Of a stretch of DNA of 64,000 nt, positions 1 through 10,854 are shown piece after piece. The position numbers and the translations under genes were made by a program. Source of the DNA: Takakia lepidozioides (Eukaryota; Streptophyta; Takakiopsida; Takakiales; Takakiaceae); NCBI GenBank assembly GCA_030704615.1, contig CM060734.1:22382001-22446000 (forward strand), given 5' to 3'. The notes under the pieces were generated by a model. That model saw nothing but the letters and a program-made list of their open reading frames with translations. It did no database searches and was not told where the DNA came from. How positions within the stretch are numbered: position 1 is the stretch's first letter; the number at the start of each line of letters is the position of its first letter.

Positions 1-1942
1 CAGCCTGTTCAGGAAGAGGGTGAGGAAGAGGACTCCGATGGAGACTTTGCAACCAGCCCACCCCCCCAAACGCAGGCTGCCTCCCCTGTGCCCACCGTTG
101 TCACGAGAGGCACGAGAACTGGCTCGGCAAAGAAGGCACTCTTCAACCCCCCAGGGGGGCACCCTTTCGAGCCGGTGGAAATGAAGAGGCCGAAAGTGGC
201 TCCCGAAACAGTAGTCCAGTGTGTAAATGAGAGTTTCTTGGCGGCTTTGGATGGACGGGCAGCCAAGTTGGCATACATGAAGACCATGGAGGGTCTGAAG
301 GGCAGAGCACTGAAGAAGGCGACTGCCGAAGAGCCTTCCGACACCCCAGGATTTCAGAATATGGTCTCGTTCTTTGAGAGGGTGTGTGCAGACAAGGATT
401 GTAGGAGGGGCGGAAATGCCACCGAGTGGTCTTGCGATATGATCATCTTGGATATTCCGGACGGAGAGCCTGTGGAAGGACTGCAAGCTTTGCCATCTTG
501 GAACAGGTACTCGGAGGACTTTTGGAAGAAAGGATTCGGGCTTGCCCGCATGGTGTTGGACGACAGAGGCTGTGTGGTTGTCCTGGCGAGCAGAGGAAAA
601 AACACTCAGACAGGAATTGCGAAGTGGACCCGCAAGAGCGCCGTCCCGATTCTGAAAAAGAAGTGGACGTGCATCAACACACTGGGCCTTCGGTCGGAAG
701 GGAAGAAGGTGATTACGACACTGGCACTCGTCCATTCATTTGCTTGGGTGTTTTCAAATGCGGTGCCGCATTCGGTTTCTAATCGTTTTCCCCCTGTGTA
801 TGCAGACGAAGCAGTTCGATGCATACTGCTTTGTGAAGGAGAACTCCACCTTTGCTTTCCGGAAGGAGGGAGGAAAGGTTGACCCGAACTGCGACCCACT
901 CGATTACGACGTTCTGTTCAACAACGTTCCCAAGGAACTTCTCCCTCATAGCCTCACTTCAACGGAACCCCTGCGGTACTCACGGACTCGGAGCCCTGCC
1001 TTCATTCAGACAATTATGGAGACATGCACAGACGTGGAGGGCACAGTGCTCGACCTCATCTGTGGGACAGGTATGCAGAATCTTGATCTATGCTGTTCTG
1101 CAAATTCTCGTTAGGATGTAGTTCGCAACATCTGAAGCGCCATGTGGTAATGTGTGGATGGCATTGTAACAGGTGCCTCAATGTGGGCTGGGCGGTTTTC
1201 CGACCGGCACCTCTTTGCCTACGAGGAGGATTCATCCGTGTGGGGATCCCATCTGGAAGGGCTGCAACGGAATGTTAAGGCTCCCGACAGAGCGGAAGTC
1301 TCCTCGGATTCGTCGGAGTCCGAGGAAGACACAGTGGACATTGATGCGGAGGAGAACCCGGAATACGAGTGAGTGCAAACATTGTAAGTTTGCAAAGCCT
1401 TCTGGGTCATTTATGTCAAACGAATTTCCCGACTGTGGTTCTCATTAGTCTCGTTGATGATTGTCATGTGCAGGATTGCAGGGTCCGGGTCGAAACATGT
1501 AGGGCCTACACTTCCTGCCAGGAAGAATGTCCCGTTCTTTGCGAGGGCCGACTTCATGACGAGCCCGGTGAGGGACTACTCCCTTCCTAGTTATGCAGCT
1601 AAACTCGCAAATACAGCGATTAGAAGAAGTGAGAATCCCAGTAAAGTAGAGCAGATTTTGGAGAGGGCTAGGGAGGACAGAAGGATAAGGAAAGAGTTGG
1701 CAGCAGCTCAGACAGGTAGACGGGTACGAAAGTACATATGTGATTCAGCGGATGAGAGCGACGCAGACAGGGAGGAAGACGACCCAACGGAGGTGAGATG
1801 GACAGTTCCGCAAGGGGAAGATGGGATTTTCGAAAGCCTGGCCAACGAGCAGTCCGCTGGAGATGAGAAAGGCACTGAGGGGGTGGAGGCGGAGCAGGAC
1901 AGTCTAGAACAGGATGAGGATTCGGATGATTTTCAAGATTAA
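1..1942 (+). CDS. DNA-methyltransferase-like protein, 3' part of a spliced gene
   Basis: The reading frame is open from base 1, so the start lies left of the window. I infer four exons: up to 747, 806-1070, 1173-1368 and 1474-1942. All have GT-AG borders and matching phases, giving about 558 codons to a TAA. An acidic, Pro-rich start precedes a fold with the permuted order of beta-class N4/N6 DNA methyltransferases. First comes a motif IV-like strand (IILDIPDG, near residue 140 of the visible part), then a conserved 'vLdd.GcvvvL' strand. Near residue 335, across the exon 2/3 join, comes a motif I-like VLDLICGTGGAS. The catalytic DPPY is replaced by DIPD, so activity is doubtful. The tail is Ser/Glu/Asp-rich. 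Could be a domesticated or transposon-borne methylase relative. Exon model fairly sure; function inferred. Confidence 0.6.
756..772. repeat. Palindrome copy inside intron 1
   Basis: A 17-bp core of the palindrome family found at 2080-2783 (AAATGCGG, centre T, then CCGCATT side). It sits within the 58-bp intron 748-805 of the methyltransferase-like gene. Confidence 0.7.
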
Positions 1943-2079
1943 TAGAATTTTAATGAAGTCTCTGTAAATGTAAATTCTCTTCCAGAGTATATAAAGGAAA
2001 TTCTGCCAGACATTCGTGACCCCTCTCCAGTGTGCATTCCAGCCACACAATCGCTCAAACCACGACGCTCCCAAAATCA

Positions 2080-2783
2080 GAAATGGGGCACCGCATTTCC
2101 AAAATTTTGGCAACTCTAAGAACCTCTTTTGGAAATGCGGCACCGCATTTCCAAAACAGGGGAGGGACTAAATTTTCCATTTCAATGTTGGCATAGTAAA
2201 AAGTAATCGGCCGATTGGAAATGCGGTGCCGCATTTCCAAAATTTCCTTTGTCCACACGCCAGTTTTGGCCTCTCCCGCTCATTGCATGGATGCCACCAC
2301 GCTTACAGAGGTCGAACAAGGAGGTCGAACAAGGAGGTCGAGATGGCGGAATTGAAAATGCGGTGCCGCATTTCCATATTGGGGATGGTCGTTGTTCGAA
2401 CTGCAGGCCCATCACCAAAAATTGGCACCGCATTCCATTGTAAAAAAAAAGTCGATGACGGACATGGAAATGTGGCGCCGCATTTCCAGAACGGACATCG
2501 CAATTTGTCCATTTGCAGACCCTCTCACGGAAATGCGGTAACGCATTCCATCGCGCTGGTCGGAAATGTCACACTTTTCGAAGTGTTGGACGGAAATGCG
2601 GCACCGCATTCCCTTGTCCAAAAAGAAGTTTCCATTGCCAAGCTGGAAATGCGTCGCCACATTTGCAATGCCAACCTCGTTGTCTGTCCAATTTATAGAC
2701 CCTGTGTTGGTATTTCGTGTACCTGGACGGAAATGATGCACCGCATTTCCTTGTCCCACATGGAAATGCGGTGCCGCATTTCA
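2080..2783. repeat. Cluster of eleven interspersed 22-bp palindromes
   Basis: The consensus is arm GGAAATGCGG, a two-base centre (TG, CA or CG), and the reverse-complement arm. Copies are at 2080-2100, 2131-2152, 2217-2238, 2354-2375, 2423-2437 (half), 2466-2487, 2529-2549, 2592-2612, 2645-2666, 2729-2750 and 2762-2783. Spacing is irregular (31-137 bp). Spacers are mostly unrelated, although two share a 'tagaccct/cagaccct' piece before the next copy. The cluster starts about 140 bp after the stop codon of the methyltransferase-like gene. Long ORFs across it are by-products of the repeat. Each copy could form a hairpin or bind a dimeric protein; function unknown. Confidence 0.85.
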
Positions 2784-3039
2784 ATGTCCGACATGGCGTT
2801 ACTCTGGTATATTCTTGACACATGACTCACATACCGGTTACTCTGCTATATTCATCCGGACAGACACATTGTAGAAATGAGACATCAAATTGTAAACAGT
2901 GGGCCAATTCCGACAGTTATTCAACAGCATGAAACACAATCATACAGAAGTGAGGTACGATGGGTTTATTGATCGGACACGATGTCTCACATTTACCAAC
3001 TGCAGACAAAACTAAGCCCTTCCTCCTTCTACATGGGCT

Positions 3040-3741
3040 TCACCAAGTCGACGGAACTTCGATACCCCTCAAAACAAGCTCATCACTGCTGCGGCACCTC
3101 GAGGTAAACTGCAATTCGGTCGTTCTGCTGCCCTTGCTGGAGCCGACGACAATGTCATGTCCATCAATGATACCACCATCATACATTGACAAGGTCACTG
3201 TGGGCCTCATGTGCCCGTGCGATTCGTCTTCGCAACTCAGCCGAATGTCTCCATACACTGGAAGAGCGGAGTGATCTGCACGTATATAGTTTTCCCCGGT
3301 GCCGTCCTCCCTGGTCCACTGGCAGCAGTTCCAGCGCCAAAGCGAGGCCGTGCGTGATCTGTCCGGCATCCCTTTCCAGCTTGGTATATCGAGGTCAACA
3401 ATTTTCAGGACCCACGGACCGCATTGACCCTCGCCCTCACCTCGCTCAAAGCGGTAATAGCCCTCCAGATACTCCATTGCGCGCAAAGACTCTTGCTTGA
3501 TTCCAGCAGCGTCTGTGAAAACAGAGAGCCAGACAATGATGTCTCCTGATTCTGGTTTGAACATAGCATAATCGTGGCCATGATAAGGGCAGTCGGCTGG
3601 ATTTTGGCGGCACGGCATCCTTGAAAAAGAGTAGCGGAGTACGCTCAATGACAGCAGCTCCCGGATAGAGGAGGAGCAGCGCGGTGGCTGGAAAAAGTTC
3701 AAGCTAATGCTGCAATTCCTCACAAACACTCCAGGGCACAT
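3040..3741 (-). CDS. Hypothetical protein, family not recognised
   Basis: A 233-codon ORF on the minus strand, start near 3741. I recognise no family. Residues about 55-125 hold a Cys/His-containing block (RMPCRQNPADCPYHGHDYAM, then SGDIIVW and an acidic/aromatic YRFERG). This block is clearly repeated in the ORF at 4003-4398 on the opposite strand, so the two are divergent paralogues separated by about 260 bp. The conserved Cys, Cys, His and Asp could be a small metal site, but this is a guess. The second half is Asp/Ser-rich. No signal peptide or membrane helix is evident. A lone ORF in repeat-rich DNA may be transposon-derived; expression unknown. Confidence 0.4.
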   Translation of the reverse strand: MCPGVFVRNCSISLNFFQPPRCSSSIRELLSLSVLRYSFSRMPCRQNPADCPYHGHDYAMFKPESGDIIVWLSVFTDAAGIKQESLRAMEYLEGYYRFERGEGEGQCGPWVLKIVDLDIPSWKGMPDRSRTASLWRWNCCQWTREDGTGENYIRADHSALPVYGDIRLSCEDESHGHMRPTVTLSMYDGGIIDGHDIVVGSSKGSRTTELQFTSRCRSSDELVLRGIEVPSTW

Positions 3742-3899
3742 TTAAATTTCCCCCCTACAGGATCCTGGACCGATGAAGATTGGCTGCTTCATGAATGTAG
3801 CCGTTTCAGTTTCCTACCCTGCCATGCAAACTATGGGCACTCACTGCCAGGTGGGCCGATAGCCACTGGACACGACGAAGTCCATCCCCTCTTCGATGT

Positions 3900-3919
3900 A
3901 AATGCGGCGCCAAATTTCC
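3900..3919. repeat. Outlying degenerate palindrome copy
   Basis: Same family as the 2.1-2.8 kb cluster (left arm AAATGCGG, centre CG, damaged right arm ending AAATTTCC). It lies between the two divergent paralogous ORFs. Confidence 0.6.
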
Positions 3920-4002
3920 ATCCGGGGGGATGGACTTCGGTGGCAGATCTCAAACTATAACTTCTTGATGAGAAAGATGTATGGGTTCATCCACCTCCGT
4001 CG

Positions 4003-4398
4003 GTGGGTACGTGGGACCCAGATGCTCCATTATTGGAGGCCGGACTGCTCTTCCACTTCGCATCATTTCCAAAATCTAAGGGCTTCGTAGCTGTCCGCAA
4101 GGTCATTGTCATCTGCATCCAAGTCGTCCTCAGGTCCTCCTTTGCAAGGATGCCGTGCTTCCGGAACCGGGACGACTGCCCATTTGGAGGCATCGATTAT
4201 GCAATGTATTCGGCCACATCGGGAGACATTGTTATCTGGTACACAGATTACACAGAAGATACTGGTTCGATTGTGGAAACATTGGTGGCTTTTGAGTATA
4301 TCGTAGGCCACTACGCCTTCGAGCGGGGTGACGATCTTGGTCTGAGGAGTCCGTGGCTCCTGCGCTCTACCGGGCCCGCAAACGCCTTGAAGTCATGA
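4003..4398 (+). pseudogene. Divergent paralogue of the 3040-3741 ORF, shortened
   Basis: A 131-codon frame. Residues about 48-120 align by eye with the minus-strand ORF at 3040-3741: RMPCFRNRDDCPFGGIDYAM, then TSGDIVIWYTD, an acidic stretch, and YAFERGDD...SPWLL. The frame then runs out, while a different reading frame opens at 4353. The homologous C-terminal half of the paralogue is absent. Either this copy is truncated or an unrelated frame has fused on downstream. The first about 45 residues do not match the paralogue and may not be coding. Confidence 0.4.
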
Positions 4399-5540
4399 AC
4401 ATCCCACTTGGCAAGGTCCTCTACTCTCCGATCACAGCCTACACCAAGCGCGGGAGTAAAATGTGGAACGACTTTCTCAAGGTGGAGCTACTGCACCCAG
4501 CCACGGATGGCATCGCACTTCTCCAAGGCAACCGCGCATTTGTCATGACCATGGAGTCCGGGGAGCAGATGCAAGGTAAAATCGAAAAGGCATATGACCT
4601 TCCCGCCTCACCTGACCACCTCTCTCTCTATTTGGCCAGTGATATCCTACTTGGCAAAATAGCCAGCAAGCTAACCATGCATTTCATCATGGAAACGCAC
4701 CAACATGGAGACGAATTCGAAATCGTACAGGTTCAGAAGACAGGCCCAACATCAAAGTTTTGTTTCATCTATCTTGCTGCCGCAGACTCCAAACAATGCA
4801 TGTTAGAACAAGGGGTGCGAATTGAGCATACGTTGATCAAACCACAACTACGAACATGACGCTCCAGTATGACTGGTATCACTGCAACACCACGAGAGGC
4901 CATTGCGGAGCGCGATGCCCTCACTTTGGTGGCAAAAAATCTCAACCCACTTCATTCACAATCGGCCACGGAAGATGCCCTCTATGGCATCTTTGGCAAA
5001 GACAACGCTGAGCACATTCATTTCAACTCAATTGACAGGATGGAGAAAATTCGGCACACAGGGATGGCTCTAATCACTTGCAAGAACCCTAGTGTATATG
5101 CCCAATGGTGCAACCGTCCGCCAGACCTAGTTATCAACAGATTCATCAAATTCGAGCCTCACACGAATAGCCTTAATGGGGCTACCCCACTAGCAGCCGA
5201 GATTCTGGAACACTGAGAGTTGCTAACATCAACCAAGCACTGGCCGACACTGTCAACTCCCTCACCATCAAATCAACATCGACTTCCAAGCATGGGCACG
5301 AATTCCTAATGTCGGAGATTGACAAGAAACTGGCTACGCACGCCATCTCTATCAAAACCGAATTCAAGGGTGATCTGGCGAGCATGGAGAACAGGGTCGC
5401 CCTCACCATGGCAACCCAGCACGAAGCTCACCACAATTACCTTGTGTCTCTCCAAGACTCCATCACCAAAAATCTTGGAGCTAATCTGGAAAACTTCTAC
5501 AACCACGCTAAGCTAGTATTGGACAAACTGCCTCCCCCCC
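4353..5540 (+). pseudogene. Decayed retroelement-like ORF (ORF1-like, possible RRM fold)
   Basis: One reading frame runs 4353-5216 with a single in-frame TGA at 4857 (probably an old CGA). It continues after a one-base frame change near 5205 to about 5540 (DSITKNLG..., coiled-coil-like). The middle part (ALTLVAKNL ... GMALITC ... FIKFEPHTNS) has the alternating pattern of an RRM-like domain, as in ORF1 proteins of some non-LTR elements. No reverse transcriptase follows. I cannot name the family. It overlaps the tail of the preceding paralogue frame by about 45 bp. Confidence 0.35.
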
Positions 5541-5963
5541 AGGGGTGTCTACACACGTCTCCCACGGCACCATGGCGGATGTGCAGGGTAGAGGCCCCAG
5601 ACCCCTGGCTCTGATCGAGCTCCTGCTCTCCACTCCCCCAGGCTTCTTATCCGGGCCAACCACCGTTGCCAAAGCGTCTCTCCATCCACTTCCTGACCGC
5701 TTCCTGACCCTGCGCCGCCCACGCACACCCACCACGCTCAGTTGACGAGCACTCTCACCATGCATGTTGTAGTGTGAAAAGAAAGGGCATAAATCCCCTT
5801 CTAGTTAACTCCTAAATTGTTCCTTACCCAAATATGGACAAATTAAAATCTGCCACGTAGGCAAAATGCCTCCAAACCTCGGTTATGGTGCCTGATTCCC
5901 AAGCTAGGTTATAGTATTTGATAGCTTGTTTTTTACTCTCTGGATTTCTTCTATTATATAGGC
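5541..5963. other. Intergenic, no gene seen
   Basis: C-rich up to 5760, then AT-rich. Nothing coding recognised. Confidence 0.5.
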
Positions 5964-6224
5964 TTGGAAATAGTTGATATCCGTGGACTGCCTGTTGTTA
6001 GGGCTATGCCAGCAGAGGCAATTCAGAGAGGCAATGAGCTTTCTACAGATGCTGGAAATGAAGGGGAGAAGCCCAACCAGGTGACGTTCCTGTGTGTTTT
6101 GAATGCATGTGCGAACTTGGCAGCCCTGGGGAAAGGCAAGGAGACCAGAGATTGGGTACCCTCATCCACGCCGCAGCGGAAGAGAAGACATGGACAGGGG
6201 TTGAGAAGTTTCTCTAATTTATAA
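5964..6224 (+). pseudogene. PPR protein remnant
   Basis: An 86-codon frame whose middle (NQVTFLCVLNACANLAALGK at about residues 40-60) is the typical end of a PLS-class PPR repeat from a plant organellar RNA-binding protein. The preceding bases also read as PPR-like in another frame (FLQMLEMKG). Only about one repeat is left, with no flanking repeats and no E or DYW tail. Orientation is opposite to the longer PPR remnant at 8119-9448. Confidence 0.5.
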
Positions 6225-8118
6225 CTTGGCTCAATTATAAACAGGGTATTGCATATGCCAGGGTTCTGTTTCCTAAATGTTTCAACACATACATTATCAC
6301 AAAATCAGGTTAGCCAGCACCCATGAAGGGCAATCACTTGATAATACTGGCAGGCCAGTTCCATGAAGTACACATCAAGTTTTGTGGTCACTGGTTCAAC
6401 TATAACCAGCTCCGGGTTTTCCACACACATAACCTCACTTTGATGATCCACCATTCCTCTTTCAAGATCTCTTTTCCCCATCCCTTTGCATCAAGGATGT
6501 ATGACACTTTCAACCCTCTCAATCCCTTCTTGTAGATACAAATGGGCTACCAATAATCACCCTCAAATGATCTTCTCTGTTGCAGGCCTCAGCCCCTACA
6601 TGCTTCTAAGTATATCATGCAATCAGCAGCCAACAGGTTTACTTCCACCTGATTCATTCTCTCTGAAAATTCTACTGCCTAACCTAATTATATGCATGCT
6701 GCCCTCATTGTAAGTCATGGGCACTTCTTCTTTACTCTCCCTCATTCACGTCCTCCCAATACAGGAGACATCCTATGTTACGAACTGACATTCCAACTTC
6801 TTGCAGCACTCCACATAACTTCCATCCTGCCTCACTTTCTCTCTACCACCAGGACTGGTATGAATTCTAGAAGTCTCCATTCCATTTTCCAAAGCCTTTT
6901 TTCCCCAAGGTCATCTCTAGCAAAACATCCCTACTCCTAAATTGTCACCAGTAGAAGAAGAAGATTTTCATTGCACTTAGCTCTCTTATACCCCCTCCAC
7001 TCCGGCGGTCGAGCTCCTTGATTGCTATGATTTATCCACATCCTCTGTCAGCCAGTCTTAATGCCTGCCGTGGCTGCCTTTGTTGGCGCATCCTCAGACA
7101 GGAGATATCAAGCCTTGGTTTATGATTCCGTCACCGCCCCACTTCTATCCTATTCTCTATCGAGCTATACATTACGCATCATCAATACCATGGCGGCACC
7201 GCAGCTGCTGCTCTTTCCCCGGCGCACCCCCAAACAGGATACATCAAGGCATGGCGCTCAGTTCTTCACCCCCCCCAACTATCCTATCCTCCAGCAAGCC
7301 AGGTCTCCTCAATTCATAACCCCTTCACGGCATTACTGGCAGTAGCACAGATTTCTATGCTGCCCCCCTCATCACTCCTTATCCTCTTACATAACTATTT
7401 CTAAATTGAGCTATGAGCTAAAATCAACAGTCAGCACACAGATCGTGTGCTCAGGTTGCCAGGCATGCCAGCACTTTCTCCTCGCAGCTTCGCCATCGTT
7501 CTTCTTCATACTTCGCCTCCCCGTCATCCTAGGGCATCAACAAATGATGTATGCTTCTACGAATGAAAAATACACAAGGTTCATTAGTCAAGAAAAAGTA
7601 CTTAAACATTTTCACTGGACAGATAATGCCCCCCCATGCATTCATACTGCAATTTTAATGGAGTGTGGCAAACCCCCCACACATTCACACTACATATGTA
7701 GTGTGTCTCCATTTATTAAGTATCAACGTCCTCGTGGATCATGTTGACAGGCATGCAAGAAGAGCTCTGTACAAACAGTTTGAGGGCCCTTCTGTTCCTT
7801 GTCCACAGTTTTCGTGCTCCATCCCTGAGCTTGCATCGTCGTCCAGCCTCTCCTGTTTAAGTGACAGCGTCCCGGCTGTCCATCTGTTCCGCCGGCCAGA
7901 GCAAATCCAATTTGTGACAATGCCTTCTTCCTCTTCTTGTAGTTCATGCCAGGCAGGTCCTGATCTCCTTCCAACTCTTTCATCTCGGAAATGCCCACAT
8001 CTGGTCCGACCAATGCAAAGGAACAAACCCTTCTTTTGATGTCAATTTGCATTGAATCGGGCAACTGGGCAGATATGGTCTCTTGAGTTGGATACTTGAA
8101 GGCCTCATGGAATTGAAT
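6225..8118. other. Intergenic, no gene supported
   Basis: C/T-rich, low-information sequence. Two degenerate copies of a roughly 130-bp block are visible around 7085-7150 and 7220-7290 ('acaggatacatcaag' and 'tatcctat' shared). The short ORFs here look like chance. Confidence 0.5.
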
Positions 8119-9448
8119 CTAGGTTGAATCTAGTCCTAGATCTACATTCCACACAAACCAGCGTTTCCCAATTTTGTTGTCGCTCCCTGGCTCCTTGTTT
8201 TGAATCTCAGCTACCACTTGTGCTCCCATCGACACTCGCACCTTTCGTACTGCCTCATTTCCTGCATGCAGGTTGTTCTCAACAGCAGGCTGCAATTTCG
8301 TTTGCATTGTTGGTGGCAAGTCATGGGCAACCATCTGGTCACCATGCCTTCCTTCTCCCTTTTCAACCAGCTTGCCCTCTTTAAGAGATTCAGGGCTGGT
8401 GTATGCCTTGCAAATAGAAGTGATCGTGACATGGGCAGGCTTCATAGCCTCCCACATCAACTGCCCATCCATCTCCTGAGCCTGAATTTCACAACCATGC
8501 TGGGCATATCCTGAAATCATTGCACTCCATGAGAGCAGATTGGGTGGCATACCTTCCTGCTCCATTTGTTCAAACAGTTGCGGGGCCTGTCCTTCAGAGC
8601 TATGCTGGGCATAACCTGCAATCATTACTCTCCATGACCCCACTTTTCTGTGAGACATATTGTCAAACACTTGTTGTGCACCCTTCATGCTCCCACATTT
8701 GGCATACCTGTCAACAATGGCAGTCTCCATAATGATAACTGGTGCAATACCAGATTTGATAATGTCAGCATGGACCTCTTCGCCTTTTACCAGGTCTGCC
8801 AGGCTCGCAAAGGCCTTGAGAATGCAAATGTGACCCTGTTGGGCATCACCCCTGCCTGATGCATCTGCTCATAGATCTTTAAAGTCTCCATCCCATGCCC
8901 ATGCTGGACATATCCTGCGATCATTACACTCCATGAAAACACATTTCTCTCAGCCATATTGTTGGCCACTTGTCGAGCATCCTTCATGTTCCCACTTTTG
9001 GCATACATGTCAACAAGGGCACTGGTTCAGATTGTCATTTGGTGCAATTCCAGCCCTTATGACGTCAACATGGACCTGCCTGCCCCTTGCAAAAGATGAA
9101 AGGCTGGTGCATGCCTTGAAAACTGAACCGAACCTGACCTGGCCGGGCTTTACACCTTCCCAGATCAATTGCTCATGTATCTGATCCAGAGCCTGCATTC
9201 CACAACCATGCTGGGCATTTCCTGCAATCATCACATTTGATGACCCCACATCTCGTTCAGCCGTATTGATGGACACTTAGGGAATTCCAAAAAGGCCTTG
9301 ATGTGAAATTCATCGCAATGCCCAGTGCCCCAGGAGGGCTGAGGTCCTGGACATTAGCATTCTGTACTATCCTCGAACAAAGCGACGGGCGTGAGCGCCG
9401 TGCCGTAGGTGAGCTGCTGTTAGGACCCATAGTGGTGAGAAGGAACAA
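8119..9448 (-). pseudogene. PLS-class PPR gene, frameshifted
   Basis: Reads on the minus strand in three consecutive frames: 9276-9010, 9008-8787 and 8730-8119. A possible Met/Ser-rich presequence lies at 9448-9257. Pentatricopeptide repeats are plain, for example MYAKSGNMKDARQVANNMAE, NVFSWSVMIAGYVQHG and PNRVTF, then YAKCGSMKGAQQVFDNM. Such proteins bind organellar RNA for editing, splicing or stability. Stops and frame changes near 9009 and 8786, plus decayed final repeats after about residue 95 of the last part, show it is broken. No E, E+ or DYW domain is visible. Single-base assembly errors could cause some breaks, but the tail is degraded in sequence as well. Confidence 0.7.
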
Positions 9449-10601
9449 GAGGATGAAAGCTGAAAAGGATTGAGAACTACAGAGCTCGGTGGAGGTGGTA
9501 AGGTTTACAGAGAGGGTGGCGGTAAACAGGTCAGCCGACCAAGTTCAAGGTGGCAGGAAGAGAATATGTAGCGAGTTCATGGCGGCAGCTTAGTTGGATG
9601 TGGAGACAGTGGTTATGGAGCACCGTCAACCTGGAGCTCCAATTAAGTTAACCCCTAGACGACGACACGATGAACTCAGATGGATATTGAGTCAAGGATT
9701 TGCTCGTCGATACCAGACCAGCCTGGGTTGTCGTTTACCCATTCCAACGGTGGACCTTCCTCATTTTCTGGGGGTAGATGAATGTGGTAGTCAGGAATGT
9801 ATTTGTAAGGTTCAAATTTCTGGATGATTCAGGGGAGCAAGATAGAGCTAAAGATAGGCAGGTATGAACACTTTTGGGGGTGACCCACCAAAATAGGTCT
9901 CGTCCTTTAAGGGTTAAGGATTAAGATGAAGGCACGATGAAGATCCTAAACATCTGCTAGGGGTAAGGTGGAAAGGAGTGTATAGAACTTTGGGTAGTTG
10001 AGGGATCTGCAGGTAATAATTTTTTGCTTTGAATCTCTTGGGCTACCCTTCGAAGCTGTGTCTCTACCCATACACCTTTCTTGAAAGATTGTCCCACCCT
10101 GAATGATTCCAAGCCAACTTCCCGAAGAACCAAAGAACTATGTGAAGGGGTGGAGTATTGGAGGTGAACATTTGCATCTTTTCAATGGATGGATCATTGA
10201 TGCACATTGAAGTTATTTGTTGATAGGTCACGTCTGATGAAGTGGACAGCTGCTCAGTTGCTAAAGTACACTTTTAAGAGTCCATCTTGAGTACTGAACA
10301 TTCTTGAACGAGTTTTTCACACATTCTGTTTGTTATCTCACATGCTTCTTTGGCCTGTTGATTTTGCCAGACCATCCAGGAGCCAAAAGTAAGAAAGGCT
10401 CTAGATATTGTCGTGCTCAGATTACTTACTGGCTTAACATCACTGATCTAAGGACTGAGGAAGGGCGCACACTGCAGTTTTCTTGTTGACCACCAATGGT
10501 TTATCCTCTCGGGTTGCTCTCACACTGTGACATGTAGGAGGAAATTATGCAATCAAGCTGGCTAACTGATGACGAGAGTCATCTCTCTCCGTTTTTTTTC
10601 A
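9449..10601. other. Intergenic, no gene seen
   Basis: No ORF above about 77 codons with recognisable content and no clear repeat. Confidence 0.5.
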
Positions 10602-10653
10602 TTTTGTCCCATAAGCTCTTTGAGCTTTCTACAGATGTTATAAAGTACCATTT
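10602..10653 (-). repeat. Dispersed hairpin repeat, copy 1
   Basis: Reverse complement of a segment also at about 42150-42200 and 48040-48090 (+). All share a stem AAGCTC-AAA-GAGCTT and 'actttataac' nearby, followed by 'atgggacaaaa'-like sequence. Looks like part of a dispersed short element; type unknown. Confidence 0.55.
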
Positions 10654-10854
10654 CATTTCTCCTTGACCAAGTTTTGTCTTTGGTGATGCTTCCGAGGGAG
10701 TAGGGAGTGGAGGAACGTGAGGTTGGGCTTGAGGGGTGGAATGACATGGATGGTGCATATTGCCTACTGATACAGTGGTGGCGACCAGCAAAGGCTTTGC
10801 AAATCAGTCATTGTGAAGAGCATAGCTATGGGTGACTCTCTCATGGTAGATGCT

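Noticed and set aside
2080-2783. CRISPR-like array
   Set aside because: Repeats are full palindromes with irregular spacing (31-137 bp) in plant nuclear DNA with introns; no cas genes.
2055-2825. Several overlapping ORFs on both strands with repeated 'MRCRIS' or 'GNAAPH' text
   Set aside because: These are the 22-bp palindrome read in different frames, not proteins.
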